Positions 13,401 through 28,400 of a DNA stretch of 64,000 bases are shown in pieces. Position 1 is the stretch's first letter. Each line of letters begins with the position of its first letter. The translations under genes were made by a program, and so were the position numbers. The stretch lies in contig CM119266.1 of NCBI GenBank assembly GCA_051294375.1, positions 19,293,657 to 19,357,656 on the forward strand. Reading direction: 5' to 3'. A model generated the notes under the pieces. It saw only the letters and a list, made by a program, of their open reading frames with translations. It was not told the origin of the DNA and ran no database searches. The DNA comes from Paraspadella gotoi. Lineage: Eukaryota; Chaetognatha.

Positions 13401-16400
13401 ATAGATCATTTGAGTGGCTAATTTTAAAAAAACTCAATTTTATAAATATAATTTTATATATTTAAAGAATATAAAGTAGTTTTTTAAAACAGTAAAATAG
13501 TAGCCTCTTTTTTTTGCACTAGAGTATATTATTCATTCACACTAGTTTTGTCTAAAAACATATTTTTTCCAAATATAAGATGACAATGCAAATTTATTAC
13601 CATGATCAATACTTCTAATTAAAAATTACAATTTCTGTATGCTTGCTTTTCCACATGGAAAATATACTCATGTGGTCTTCGAGATACTTCGTCCGCCCCT
13701 CAGATACGTACAACCAACGTGGCTGTAAGCACGGAGATTCACACCGGTTCACGCCGGTTCTTGCCATGTTCAAGACTGTCCTCGAGTTTCGCCAAGCCAC
13801 ATTAAAGCAAGTCGAGATTAACTTCACCGCTTCACAGCATCATCGCTCCCGACTTCTATTTCTATGGACTATTTCTATGGACCGTGAGAAAGAAATCCGA
13901 AACGAGGCATTCCGATTTCAAAGACGTCGCCGTTAGAGTCACCGCTCCCAAAATTGAAGAAACTGATGCCGTTTTTGGGAGAAGTCGTCAACTTGGACGT
14001 TTTTTCTTCACCATTTTCGACTCAAAATGGCGACTGGCGAGGTATCATTAAACAGCTTCTTTTTTCATATGTTTCGTTCCTTTCACGTGATCAGAAAGCA
14101 ATGCGGCCCGTTTCGTTCAGTCTTAATTATCTTAGTTAATACTTCATAGATAAGTGATAAACAAGTTCCATACTTGCGTGGTCACGTGATCCTCTGGAAA
14201 TGCATGGCGAGAGGAAAGTTACTGCGGCGCAACAACAGTTTAATCTCTTGTATACGCCTCGTTTTCGCAGATTCCAACATTTAGTAAAGTGTTTTAGCAA
14301 GCTACTAACTTTTAGAACCTTTCAAATTGTAGGCATGTTTTGAATAAATTAAGAATAAGATTCATTCCAGCTATTTTGTTAATTCCAAAATTAAGCATAT
14401 GTTTGTTTAGGCTTGTAATAATGTTTAGTTTTGTTGATCATAAAAATTAATTTCGCTTAGGAACTTGCCAGGAAAAATATATTACAATAAAAAAATCTAA
14501 TGTGAAACAATTAAGTTCCGCTAAAAAGCTTAGACGTGGATTCGAAAAAAAGCTTCTTATATTTGGAAAGTTAAAATAAAAAGTGGAATTGACCCAAGCC
14601 AGTTACCTTTAAATGGATTTTCCAGTGCCGCTTAAGGGAGTCGCGATTGCTGACAGTCCGACCGCAGATTCTGCAGGCGTGCTTCAGCTTTGATTCCGGC
14701 GTCTTCGGGTCGTCGTTGGGACTGTGAATTGGCCCTGAAAACCAAAAGCCGGGAACTTTTTAACTCCCCGAACATAAAGCGACGGTCGAGGTGGATCTCG
14801 TTCTATAATATTTACCTCCCATAATCTCTGTGGTAAGCGGTTGCGATGGATCAAATTCGACCCTCGTGGGTTCCCCGGTGATCTCGTTAGTTCCCTCCAC
14901 GACGCTAAGAGTGGCGCCGTTCAGGCCGACGTTATCGGCGACTCCGCCCGACTTGAGCGCCAATTTCAATTCGTTCTTGATGCCGTCGTCGTCGTCGTCC
15001 GTTTCGTCGGTTTCATCCTCTTCGTCATCGGCCTCTTCGACGGCTTCTTGAAGGGGCTAAAAGTAAACCAAGTAATTTTGTCATTTTCATATCTATATAT
15101 CTATTTACGAATGGGTGAATATCTTACTTGGTTGGCGAGTAAAAGTTGATGAGAGTCGATCGCGGTTATCGCGGGCGTGGCAACCGTCACAGTCTCGCCA
15201 AGGTCCTGACCAGAAAGTCCGCTGACGAGCGCCTGACCATAATTAAAGTATGCAATTTTTTTTATTAAGATACCATAGCGTGTAAAATATCAGGGTCGAT
15301 TAAACAGTTCCATGCATGACTTATAAAGGACGAATAATGAACCGTAGGACGTAGGTTCAATAATTGGGTAACGAACTGGGGAATAAAAATGAAAATATAT
15401 AATTACGTCTAGTATTATACGTATTTGACCATTAGTCAAATTAATTTCGGCATCTCCATATAAAACCAACGAAACGAGCGTTTGGAGAGATGTTGGTGAA
15501 TCCGACCCGGATCAGAAGCTAAACAAATGCCGAGGCTTCATATTATCTTAATCTTTTATTATCCCTTAAATCTGATGCCGTATGCGGCGTATGCCGAAGC
15601 CGAAGCCAATTAAATTCGAGAGTACATTTTTACTCGTTTATCATTCTCTTTTTCTTGTAATCTTCCCTCTTTATGGACTAAAATAGTTTAGCTTAAAATA
15701 TAACCCTTTTTCTACCGCAGGAGAATTAGTAATAATTGTTCACGAAGACTAACGTAAAAATAACTTGACAGATTAGAATCGAAGTATTTCCATTAAGATT
15801 AAAGATTTTTTATTAGCCATACGACCTTACTACCGATAACCTAGTGTACGTTATGTATTTTATGATTCATTTTCTGCTGGTAACAATATTTTCAATTTTC
15901 TCATAATTATAAGCAAAAAAGTTTTAAAAAATCATAATAATAATAACAAAACATTTAAAAAAATTTTAATTAAGAAAAAATATATTCTACCCAAAAATAT
16001 ACGAGTTTCTCTATCACCTACAGTACTTTAAGTCAAATTTTTGAGATCCACTGTACATTCAATGGTTAAAAAATTCAAGGTGCTTGTACATAAAATATTA
16101 CAAATTTTTTCTCGAATAATATACTACGCCAAAATGTAACGCAGTCGTAAATAGGAGAACATTGACGTTAAACATGAAGGTTGGGACGAAAACACACGAA
16201 ACGACAGAGGAAGAACGAGAAAAGAAAACTGAAAAAAAAAAGAGAAGAGTCCAAGTGCGAAAGAGTAAAACTGACTTGTTGTGTGGCAGACGTCAAAGGT
16301 TGAGGAATTGCCCGAAGTTGGAAGGCGGGAAAGGTAATGGCGGCGCCGGTAGAGGCGCCAACCAAAGCATTCTGACATTGAAAACCATAAACAAGAAAAA

Positions 16401-19400
16401 ATAAAGAGGAAAAGTGGAAAGAAAAAGAGAAAAGTGATACAAAAAGTATAAATCTTTTGTGAGAGGCCGAAGATAGCATCGCCAAATCTTTCCAAATCAA
16501 AATGTTTTCCAAAAGGTGCGATAGAAAAAGGTGGGTTATTTCACTTTTAAGTTTAAGTAGGAATTCCGATAAACTGAGAAAAGAAGATGAAAACAACTAA
16601 ATCAAAAATAAAAAAGGAATTAAAAAAATAAAAAGCGAGAGGCTTCGGTTACAACATCGAAAAAACTAATAAAGACTTTAACCTTGACGTCCTGAGGAGC
16701 AAAAACAATGTTGGTGCCAGTCTGATCTGTGATAGACTTGATGAGAGGATTTCCCCCCGTGGCGGAAGCAGTGATTAAAGTTACTCCCTGAAAGCGCGAA
16801 CCAAAGAGCAGAAAGAAATGAGAAGGCGAGAGAGGTTAGTGCCAAAAAGCTCGTTAGTCTAAAGCGCGCCCATCAAAGCGAGTAGCTTACGAACCTGTTG
16901 CTGCAGAAGCTGTTGCTGCAATTGCTGCTGGGCAAACAAGATCTGTTGAGGCTGCTGTTGTTGTGGGGTAGATCCCTCGGCGGCAGCCATATTGAATTGA
17001 ATTGAACTGGTATTGGCAGAGGCGTCCGGAGGCGGAGGGGAGGTAAGAGACTCAGCGCCGGAGCTGGAGACTGAGCCAGTGGCTCCGGCACCGGTGTCGC
17101 CATCCGCGGCTTCGCGATTCTCGGATGATGTTCGATGTTTGTCGTGCACCTGCTAAAAGAAGGAGATGAGAGGTGAAGAATGCAAAAAAGAAAGCGGCTC
17201 GCAGTCGCAAGGGGAAAAAATCAGTATTTAAGTTGTTTAAGCAAGAACATTATGACGAAAACAAAACTTGAAATAAGAGCGATTCTCAAAAAAGTACATA
17301 ACTATACATTTTCGTTTTCATCGTTAACGTTCTTTTCGTTTTAGATTAATTTTCTCAAAGATGAAAAGTCACGGTGATGTATTTTAACTTATCGAATAAT
17401 TTATAGTAGAATACAAATTAGTGAATTGATTTCAGACAAGTTGAAAAGAGAACTACCATGCATATTGCATAAACGCCAAGCCAACAAATACCGATTTTCC
17501 CATTCTCATCTTTTTGTGTGGATTTTCTATTATAATGATGATCCTGGTATCTACTTATCTTAACAAATTATCAAATAATCATGGAACGTGAATACATAAT
17601 TGGATATCAAAGACAAATTCGAAAAATTTCATCATACACGGATAAAATTTTTTTTAAAGTCTTGACTATAATAACTTTAGTAAGATGCCAGAGTGCTTTT
17701 GATAATTGCTTTATACTAAAATATATTTTAATAAACAATACGTATTCACGTGTTCTACTATAACTTATCAAATATCGCGTCAAAGGATTGAAAAATTTGA
17801 TCAGTTGAACATCTGGCCGTTGTTTATTTGTTCAAATATTAATACTTTTTTTAGACAAAGCGGTTGCTTACAAGGAGATGGCGTTTGAGAGACAGTTTTC
17901 CGCCCATGAGCCTCTTGCCGCACTCGGGGCAGTCGAGCGGCTCAGCAACGGGTGGTTTGGGCGGGGCTTCACCCGGCGGAAACGCGACGTCTCGATGGTA
18001 AATCTTTTTATGGCGATAGAGAGAAAAGGAGTTGGAAAGCTCCTTATTGCAGTACGGGCACTTGACCTGGGTTAGACGACCGAAGAGGACGAGTGGCAGA
18101 AAAGGCAAAAAAGGGAAAAACAAGGGAGTGGGAAAGTAGGGTCGGTAAGAAAGACAAAGGAAAGGCGACAAAAAAAGCATTAGAGAGAAGAAACGCGAAG
18201 CCGCCAGGCAAGCGCGGATAAAAGGGAGAATTGAGAAAACGTGCGATCCAGAACATACATGGGATTGTCTGAGCGGAAATCTAGTAGAGCAACTAGGCAA
18301 ACCTTTAGGCGGTGCGCAGGCAGAAGCAACGCTAAGTCTAATGACATGCAGCATGCAAACTTGGGCTGTATTCAAAATAATTTACATTTACTATAGATAA
18401 CTAAAGTCATAAAATACGCTTAGGCCAGGACGGCTGCTCTTGGTTTGTGTTATGGTGCAATTATATTGGCCCGCGCCAAAAAAAAAAAAATTGTTCTCGT
18501 TTGTATGTAGATAAATGCGATATTGACAACAGAAGAGTTTTTATCAAATATAGTTAAAAGTGGGTGACTTTGCGAGCTATATATGTATACATATATATAG
18601 TACATCTGTTTAAATTTGCAAGGCACTTTGAATTACGAGGGTTGAGTGAAAATAAAAGGCATTACCTTCTTGTCAGGCGAGCCTGACGAGGACCCGGTGC
18701 GCTTCTTCTCTTTCTGGGGCTGCGAGGGTTGGGAATACTCGGTTCGAAACTCGACCACATTTTTCACCTCCTCCCCTTCCGCCGAATCCATCGAAACCTG
18801 AACGAGGAATACCATGACAAAAATATCAAAACTGTAATGAACTCTATTCCTGTGTAACTAAATTAGTCATTATTTGTATTTAGGACCAGCTGCAAACTCT
18901 CACTTCGTTAGATTACTGATTATTACTGATTCTAGATATACACAGCAATAAATTAAAAAAAACAACAACAAAACAATCACAACAAAGTCTTACTTGAGAT
19001 TCTGTTAAAATAGGTTGCGCTGTCGTCGTTGCGGAAGAAGGGGCATCCATAGAGGTATTTTGTTGCTGTACATTAGATGATAAAATCGGTTGGGCTGGTT
19101 GGAGCTGCATTTTAGATTGCTGTTGCTGCTGCTGCTGCTGTTGTACTTGCAGAATAGGTTGTTGCAATATAACCGTGGCGTTCTGGAGACAGAATAAAAT
19201 AACCAATTACATCGACGTACTTGTCCAAATATCCTCCCACTTGAATGATAAAAAACTTACCTGCTGTAAGAACTGCTGTGCGACTTGCATAGTTGCTACA
19301 CTCGCACCCTGCGAATTTCCCAACAATGCAACTCCGGAACAAGGCGTGTTCGCACCAGATTTACCTTTCAAAGAAAAATTATTGATTGCACGAGAGGTAA

Positions 19401-22400
19401 ATTAGTAAATAAATATGTTACAAACTACTAACTAGTCACCTTCTGCCCCTGGGGCAATCATAGATTGATTGACGGGTTGCTGCACCGTGACGACTCTGGG
19501 GCCGGAGCCAAGCACGGTGGCCACGGCGTTGGCACCGGGTGTGGCCACAGAGGTTGGAGCGCCGACCATCACGTGAGTGGGACCGCACGAGCTAACCGCG
19601 ATAAATTGCGGTTGGCCTTGAGCATTGTGGATGATCGTCCCCACTTGCTGCACCGTGTTTCCAGCGGCGTCCACAGTAGACATAACCACGTGCTGCGGCT
19701 GTTGGATTTGCTGTTGAGGCAGTTGCTGCGCTGGCTGGGATTGCTGCGGTAAAGCCTCCGGCTGAGTTTGGCCGATGGCAACGGCTCCGGAATCTGAAAC
19801 AAAAGCAAACGTGTACGATATGTTAGAGTGAATGTCGCTCGCGGTTATTAATTTTCGAAAAAACTGATAAACAATTCATCAAAAATGGGAATGAACACAC
19901 TCGATGGCTGCTGCTGAGGGACCACTACAATCTTGGGTTTGTTGCTTGGGCCTCCGCCTCCCGGCTTCCATCCAGGTTGATCTTTTTTCGATTGTTTTGG
20001 GAGTTTATGAACTTTAAAGATGTGGCGTTGGAGGCAGAAGAACGAGGAAAGGCGCTTCTTGCACACGTGGCACTCGTGAATCTCGCCTAATTGGAGACGG
20101 GGGTGAAAACGCGGAATGTGTTTTATTTGAAACCATAGCGCGTCATTAGATTCCGCAGATTGAATTGGAAGGCATACCCAACGGATTATGTTTTGAGACT
20201 GGAGCTCCCCCGGGGCCGATGGTGCCTTCTTCGTACTCAATAATATTCTCTCCATCTGGTCCAATGGATGGTATTCCGACGGCCATGACGGGGTTGGCCA
20301 CGGCGACGCTAGACTGTACAAGAATGGGCGGCGCTGTGACGGCAGATGGCGTCGCCGAAGACAACGCCACCTCCTCCTCCTCCTCCATATCCTCCTCTAT
20401 GTCGTCGTCATCATCTAAGATACTTGGGTCTTCCATCTGCGACGTATAATTGCCTGGAATTCATAATTATATCATATAATGTAATATGACACGCAATTTG
20501 GACTTGAACGGTACAATGAAACTTGACCTAAAGCAGGTTCAACCAACTCACTTAATTCCGCCGCGCTGACAAGTACGGTTTGCCCTCCGGGTCCGCTGTT
20601 GACAGCGATTACTCCAGACGGATACCCGAGTGCCGCCTGTGTGGCAGAAGTGCCAATAATTGAAGGGCCCATCGACGAAGTTTCAGGAACTAATGCGACG
20701 GTGTTGGGGGAATTGAGGCAACCGATCTCGGAATCGATCTCGGGAAGAGCCAAACTCCCGTTGGCGTCAATGCCGCCGGATATTGGGGGCGCCTGGCGCG
20801 CCGTACCAACTATCATCGTGCCTTTGGTTTTGTGAACCTAAATAAATAATAACGGATTGACGATTAGTCACTAGGTAACGTACGAATACAACTTAATCCA
20901 AAACTTTACCTTCATTTTGTGACTGGTAAGTGCGAGTATGGATGGAAACTTTTTTGAACATTGAGCACATTTAAAGGTTCTGAATTGTTTGACGGCGCCA
21001 GGTGATATGGCACCAAGCGACGATGGCGTGGTGGTCGCGATCGAGGTGGAAACCACTTCACTAACGCCCGCCGCCGGAGATGAGGGTTGTATAGAGGATT
21101 GAACCTCTTGACTTCCCTCCAGTTTAGAAATCTTTAAAAAAATCAATTCCATTAATTCCAAACAAGTTTGAATAAAGCTAAAAATTGATATTAAACGAGT
21201 TTTTAATGAAATCGCACCTTACAAGGAATGACGTCAGAAGCGCTATTAGAAAATGAAGAGGGGGGAGAGTTGAACTTTAATTCGGTCGTGGAATCAAACT
21301 TTACAATAGTGGCTCCGACAGGGGCGACGGTGGCAGTCGTTGCTTCAACGATTGATGATTTTGACGAGTCCAGTTGGACGTGACTAGATGTTATGGGTTT
21401 GATTTCATTATCAGACTCGAATTGGTTGCCCATCTGAAAAAGAAGTAATCGGAAACAATAAAACTTTTCTATCTTCGTAGTTATAATGCTGAAAATCCTT
21501 CTTATTACAATATTAATAAACAATATTTTAAGGGTCGTTTTCAAAAAAGAATCACAAAAATGAGGATAATAAAATGAAGGGGATACTTTAACCTGGAACA
21601 CATACAATAGTAAATATTAGAAATATTATTTCCAATTTTAAAATTATAAATGTTAACATTATCCTTCTTTTCTAAAATTTTATCTTTAAATCGAAACATT
21701 TTTCTGTAACTTAGAAGGAATTCGCTAACATCGAGTGATTATCATCAGCATCATCATTTTCTCATCTGGGGAAGAAAAGGGCCGGTAGAAGGCTCAGAAG
21801 GCTCAGACTCAGTGTTTAACTCTCGGCTTTAGTTGAAGAGCCGAGCCTCTCTGCTCCGATCTCCTCGAGCTCTTGCCTTTCACATTCACCACAAACGCTA
21901 AGCTTCGAACATTTCTTAAACCACTCGATATAATAAAAATTCGCGCGTTTATAATTATATTTTTTATTTAATTTAAAATTTACACGTATTGCACTATTAA
22001 TCAAAACATTTTATTTGCTCCATACTCATAGATGAATAACTCTTTAATAGTTTTCATTCATTTCGAAATTCCTGCCCGAACGTTCAACTTGAATCCTTTT
22101 CCACTAAAAAACTAGGCGACGCAAACATTTACTAAACTAAACATTTACTTTTTATATCAGGAGTCATTCGTAGAGGCCAAAGAGAGCGAAAAAGAGACCC
22201 ACCCTATGAGACGATATATTCTTCTTTTACAAAGCGAATTAAACCAGAGAGCTGATCATGAAGTTCTCAACGCTCGCACTGGGTATCGTCATCGCTCTTT
22301 GCGTCTCCCACGGCCAAACGAAAAAGCACAATCGTCACAGGCAGACACTTCACCATACGCGTCATCACGCTTCTCAAGTAAGTCAAATAAAATAAGAAAT

Positions 22401-25400
22401 GGGGAAGCGTAAGCGTTCAGTAATTATCTTATTACTTAATTATCTCTGTCCTCTCCGTAAGATTTTTGTCTGAGAGCTAACATTCCTCGGGGATTAAAAT
22501 TATGTTTTCTTTCCGATTAAACCCAGACCGGGCAATTAGAGAGTGAAATTCGAAGCGAAAGAGAAGACGAAGCGGAAAAAAATCAAAATACTGAGGAGAC
22601 CGGCGACGCTCCGGACCCCTGCGGACATTTTGAATGCCAAGACGGTAGGAAAACCTGCGTAAATTTAATGTAAACGTTACAAAATTTACGTCTAACATTT
22701 TGCAGGCGAACACTGTAGTTTGACAAGTGAGGGACAGGCCCAATGCGTATGCATTGACAATTGTGCCAAGTACAACGATCCTCGGAGCGCAGTGTGCTCT
22801 TCCAGAAATGTCACTTACGATTCTGAGTGTGAATTTTACCGACAAGTAAGAATTAGACCTTAAAGTTTCACTGAATCTCAAGAATTTATAAACCGGAAAA
22901 TATTTAATCGTCAGATGTGTTTGTGCACCAAAAAAGAGGCGGGCTGTCAAGACTACAAAATTCTCGAGGATAATGACCATCTGGATTACTATGGTACCTG
23001 CCAAAATATCCAAGCATGTACCAGCGAGGAACTCTCCGTTTTTCCCAAGTAAATTCGCAAGTACGTAAATGTCAAAGATCTCAATGTATACCACTAATGA
23101 TCTTAATTTAGCCGGATGGCCAAATGGCTGACTAATGTTATGGAAACGTTAGATCGTAGACAAGAACTGGACATCAAATTTTCGGACATGCACAGGTATT
23201 GTTTAACTATTTATATCTTTAGATGACTTCAAAGGTACCAAAATGAAAATCTCATTATGCAGACGATCTCGCCGTACGAAAAACCCGGAAATTGTTCCCG
23301 TCCTGTGGGAATTTTGTCAAATGGACACATCAAAAGATAGGATAGTGACTCGCTCGGAATTATTTCCATTAATGGCTCCACTAAAATCTCTCGAGCATTG
23401 CATCGGAAACTTTCTAGACGGGTAAATTTTTTTGAATGAAAGCTTATTTTGCGAGCCTGTACAAAATCAGTAGCCAAAATAATTTGGTGGTAATATTTAT
23501 AATTTGATGAAGTGAATGTGAAGTGGTGCCACCAATAGTCACAAAACTAATATATTTATATTTATAATACAGCTGCGACGCCAACAGCAATGGGGAAATT
23601 ACTCTGGCGGAGTGGGGACGCTGCCTGAACATTCCCGCAGACAAAATTGAAGATATCTGTGAAGGAGTTGATGTTCATCACGTTCGACTTCAGGGTTAAA
23701 ATCCCATCGTCTTTACCCATAAATTGATTCGTTTACTGAGTGGGACCTGGAAAGTCCGTCCAAGTGAAAATCTCTCGGTCATTCAATATGAAACGCAACA
23801 AAATTGTCTCTATTTTCTGAAAAATTTTCTTATTCTTTCAAGTATCTTAGTTACTTTGCTTCACTATAGTTAAATGAGAAAAAAAATTAAGAAGAAAGAA
23901 AGGAACAGTCGTAGTGATATTAATTATTATATCACTACAATGGAAGCTCTAACCCACCAGGTCCGTCAAAAGTCAAGGTTAAATTAAGCTATTACGCTGG
24001 AGTACGATCTAACTTTCAAGATTAATAAAAACATAATAACTTACCGCCGCTTTGACTGAGCATTCGCCATCACCCATAGAAGTGGGTGGGGAAAGTTGCA
24101 TAGATGAAACATGGTCTTTTTGCGAGGTAATGACTGAAAGGAGTGGCGATGTATTCTAAAATAAAAGTGATATCAACATGTCATAAATGGCATTATGTCA
24201 GCCGAAACATTTTGCGTTTACTAAATAAATCGATGTTCTACTTCAACAGTATTAAAATATCAAAAAAGTGTGTCTCGCCCACTAGTTGCTAATATTTATT
24301 AAATAATAAAATCCTGACCTCAAAGCCATATAATTAAATAATTAAAACGAATACTCCTACATTAAAATATAATAAAAATGAATAGGTAGCCACCTGCAGC
24401 GGCTGCTGCGAAGCCAAAGGGTTAGTTCGAACAGCGACGGGTATCGAGGCTTCAAGCGCCGACGTGTCTCCAGAGTAAGACTTTTTTGTAGCCGTCGCTA
24501 AAATTTTGTGGACAGACTGCACAAAAACAAGATTACATAACTATTTAACTTTAATTTTTTAGTCATAAGTAATTCAATCTAGATCTAGCAGAATCATTTC
24601 AAGGCTTTTCAGGTTACAGAGATTAAACTAATTTAAGTGTACACTATAGGCTCAAAAAAATTTATTAGCATAGCATATAATGTTTAGGTACTTTAGGTCA
24701 AAAATGTTTCCTAATGTGGGTACTAGCCTATTTAAAATCATTATATTATGAAGTATAACAAACTTTTTTCAAGCATAAAATAAAACAAAAAATATAATCA
24801 CAACTTTTTAAAAATTCATTCAATCATTTATTTTTACTGTTTTCACCCACATCAAAAAAGCTATTTAAATCTAGTTGTAAAATTATATGCGCCATCTTTA
24901 AAATAAATCTTTAGAATAGGATAAGACACAGACTGGACCCAACTTGCCTTTAAATGTCTGTCTAAATTATGCATCCAAGCAAAGCCTCGACGACAAATGT
25001 TGCAACGATGCGGCTTGACTCCGAGATGAACGTGAATGTGATCCTTGAGATGTCCTCGCAAATTGTATTCTTTTCCGCAAATGTTGCATTGAAAAATTGT
25101 TTTAGGCAAAGGTTTCGATCCAACACCTAAATAAACAGTTTTTTTTTTTTTGCATAAGCCCACTTGGAGAAAAATATAAAATTGACTGAATAACATATAT
25201 TTTATTAAACATTTGTCATTGGCCAATTGGGCTTCAACTTCCTAATATCTATTAAAAATCTAACAGGGATCAAATAAGGCAAAAAGTACTAAATTAATGG
25301 AACGACATGCGCTAATAAAGTCTGGATGTCAGCGTTCGTAAATAAAATGATAAATAAAAAAAAAAATGTTAACTGACCGGCTTCGTCGGTGCCAAGGAGG

Positions 25401-28400
25401 GGATTTTCCTTGGCGATGACGTGACTTTCCACCTGCGCCGTCAACACGTCGGGATCAAATGTCTCGTCGACGGCGTCGACGTCGCCCTCCTCGCCGCCCC
25501 CGCCCTCCAGCGGGGGTTCGGGTGACTCGGCCTCCGGGGAGAGGAGGCTCGAGGGAGAAGAGGCGCCCGATTCATCGAGCCTTTTGGTGGCGCCAAGGGG
25601 TGATGCGACGGAGGAGGCAGGGACTGACTCAATTTGATGTTCATGCTGTACGAGAGGAGAAGAAGAAGACGAATCAAATGAGGTTAATGAAACGGAATTT
25701 ATGTCTCATTAAAACTTAACCCCAAATAAATGATATCTCTTCTTTTGCAGAAAAAATGGGCCAAATAAAAGAACATTGTCTCCAAAATACAATTTGAAAA
25801 CAAACCTTAAGATGTAAAACAAGATCTGTGATTTTCAAAAACTGTTCCCCGCACTTCCAGCATGACTGTATGGATCCATTGTTGGTAGGTAATGTGGTAT
25901 AAACGCCGGATTTGAGATCAGACAGAGGAATATTTACAGATTCCGGACTAAAGGCAACTCCGCCGAGAGTTGTGGTTGTCACCGAAGACTCCGTTGGCGT
26001 GGCTTCCGCCGACCTTATGGAGGAAACGCCTCCAATTCCTTCGCCCGAACCGCTCACTGAGGTCACTACTATCGCCCTCGAAGTTACCGCGGCTCCGTCC
26101 TCACTCGTTGCGATCAACTGAAATTGCTGTGGTTGTTGCTGCACCGAGTGAGGCAAGGAATGCTGCTGCGGCAGAGGGGCGGCGACTGTGGCCGTTAAAG
26201 CGAATTCGCTCGTCGTCCCGTCCAAGGGTTTCGACACCGTCGTAGTGGCCGTCGTCGTCGTAGCCGCGAACACGCTCACCGTCGGGTGTTCTTCGACGGT
26301 TTCGGAAGCAGTAGGCAAAATGGGTTGGGCCGGGGGAACTCCCGGACCAGTGTCTACGACGGCCGTGCCCGCTCCACCATGGGCAGTGGCCTTGTGGCGG
26401 TTCAGCGAACCTATCTGAGTGAAGGCGCGGCTGCAGAGTGAACATACGTAAGGTTTCTTTCCGGTGTGAACGAACTGGAGAGATATCGGATGCAAGGGGG
26501 AGGCAGGGAGGAAGTGAGGGATATTGAAGAAATTCGCGAGTCGAGTAGAAGCCATCGACGCCAGTTGGCAAAATTCACATTTCGGTTCCGGGATCCGGAA
26601 GCGAAGAGAGATAGCAAGAATTTAAAAGTCACAGAAAAGAAGAAAAAGTGTTCCATAGGAGTAATCCGGCCTTTTTCAATAATCAGTAATCTCTTTTATT
26701 CGTGTTTTATTTAACAAAAGACAAAGGTGTATCAAGGATGCAAAAGGGAAATATAACCTGATCAAAATATTGAAGAACAACGCACATCGTGCGATTTGCA
26801 TTTGTCATTGATGAGTTTATTTCTTAATTTAGATATTTTAATCGAGGATGGACGGCATAAATATATATACATCCAGCATACAATTTTTCATATGTTTGAG
26901 GTAAATGTACGATTATGTATATTTTATTTTCATGCTAAAAGCGTAAAAGGCTCTCTGTTTGAAACTTTACTCGTCTCATTACAAAATAAAACTGGTTTAG
27001 CATAAAGATTATCAATTCGAAAAAAAGCTAGGTATTTGCCTCCTGACTTGGGAAAGGCTATGGTGGCTTAGGGCCTCAACCCCCTTACAAGAATCTAGTT
27101 TATAATTATCTTGGATATTTGGCTTATCAATAAATCTTTTTTCTATTCTTCTATTAAATCATTCGAAAAATGGCTCAGAATTAGCATACCAGATGGAAAA
27201 TAATAGAACATTATAGAATTAAAATATTCATGATAAATTCTACCAAGTTTCATAATTTTTTTGCTAAAAAAATATAAAATATAACTTCGAAAATGCGTTT
27301 TGCATAATGCATAATAACAACTGAACCTTCATAGCTTCAATTAGTTTTTAAAGCAAGTAGGGAGTTTTCTTACATTCCCAACGGAGAGCCTTTTTAAAAC
27401 GAACTAAGAAGCACAGTGACATACTAAACTAAGTGAGGAATGGTTATATAGAAAGATGATTTTCATCTCCAGGGGAGATGGTAAAAGCATTATCTTACCG
27501 TTCTCACCTTGTGAATTTCTAAATTTCCTCTCGTGGAAAAGGCTTTGCCACAGGTGGTACAAACATATTTCTTTGGTCGTTGTCCCGGTGAGGGGACAGA
27601 GAGTGAAGGAGATACCACAGTAACAGAAGGATTCGAAATCGGGGATGTGTTTACTACCGCCGTCGCTCCAATTGGCTGAACGATGGGGAAAAAGTGGATT
27701 TGAAAGATTGTAGGAAGAGCGAATTAAAGACACCGCTAGGAGTGTACCCCTGCCCCTTTCGATTTTAATTTCATAGTAGATATCTATCACTGCCCTATAT
27801 TTAGTGACTTACGGCTTGAATATTTTGAGCCATGGAAACGGTTCCGACGGCGGTGACGGGAATGGTCACAATGCTGCTTCCTTGAGGCGCCGAGGTGGAA
27901 ACGCCGATGGCGGTGGATGCCGCCGAAGCAACCGGCGTCGCCACGATTATTTGCGGCTGCTGTTGTTGAAGCTGTGGCAGCTGTGGCAGCTGTGAAGCCA
28001 CTAAAATTTGCGGCGACGACGATGTTTGTTGGATGATCTGAGGCTAAAACGATGCATTCGTTATAACCCGAGTTATGTCAATAAATTATGTCTTCTTTAA
28101 TATAAAAGTTCCTTACTTGAGGAAGTTGGAGAATGGGATTCGCCTTGACGGCGTTGACAATAGCTACTGGTTGAGGTTTGCCATCGGGACCCAAAATCGT
28201 CGGGGGTACGATCGGCGTTCGGGAGGGGTGGTTTTTTTCAACTTGGTAAGTCCCTTTAAAAATAAGCATTTAAAAATTTATCCGGGTATAAATTTAATAA
28301 ACGAAGCAAAATATAAATATTACTGAGAAAGGATTTTGCGAAAATCCATGCAGATTTATTTAAAAATGGCAATATGCTGCCATATAAAAATTTAACAAAA

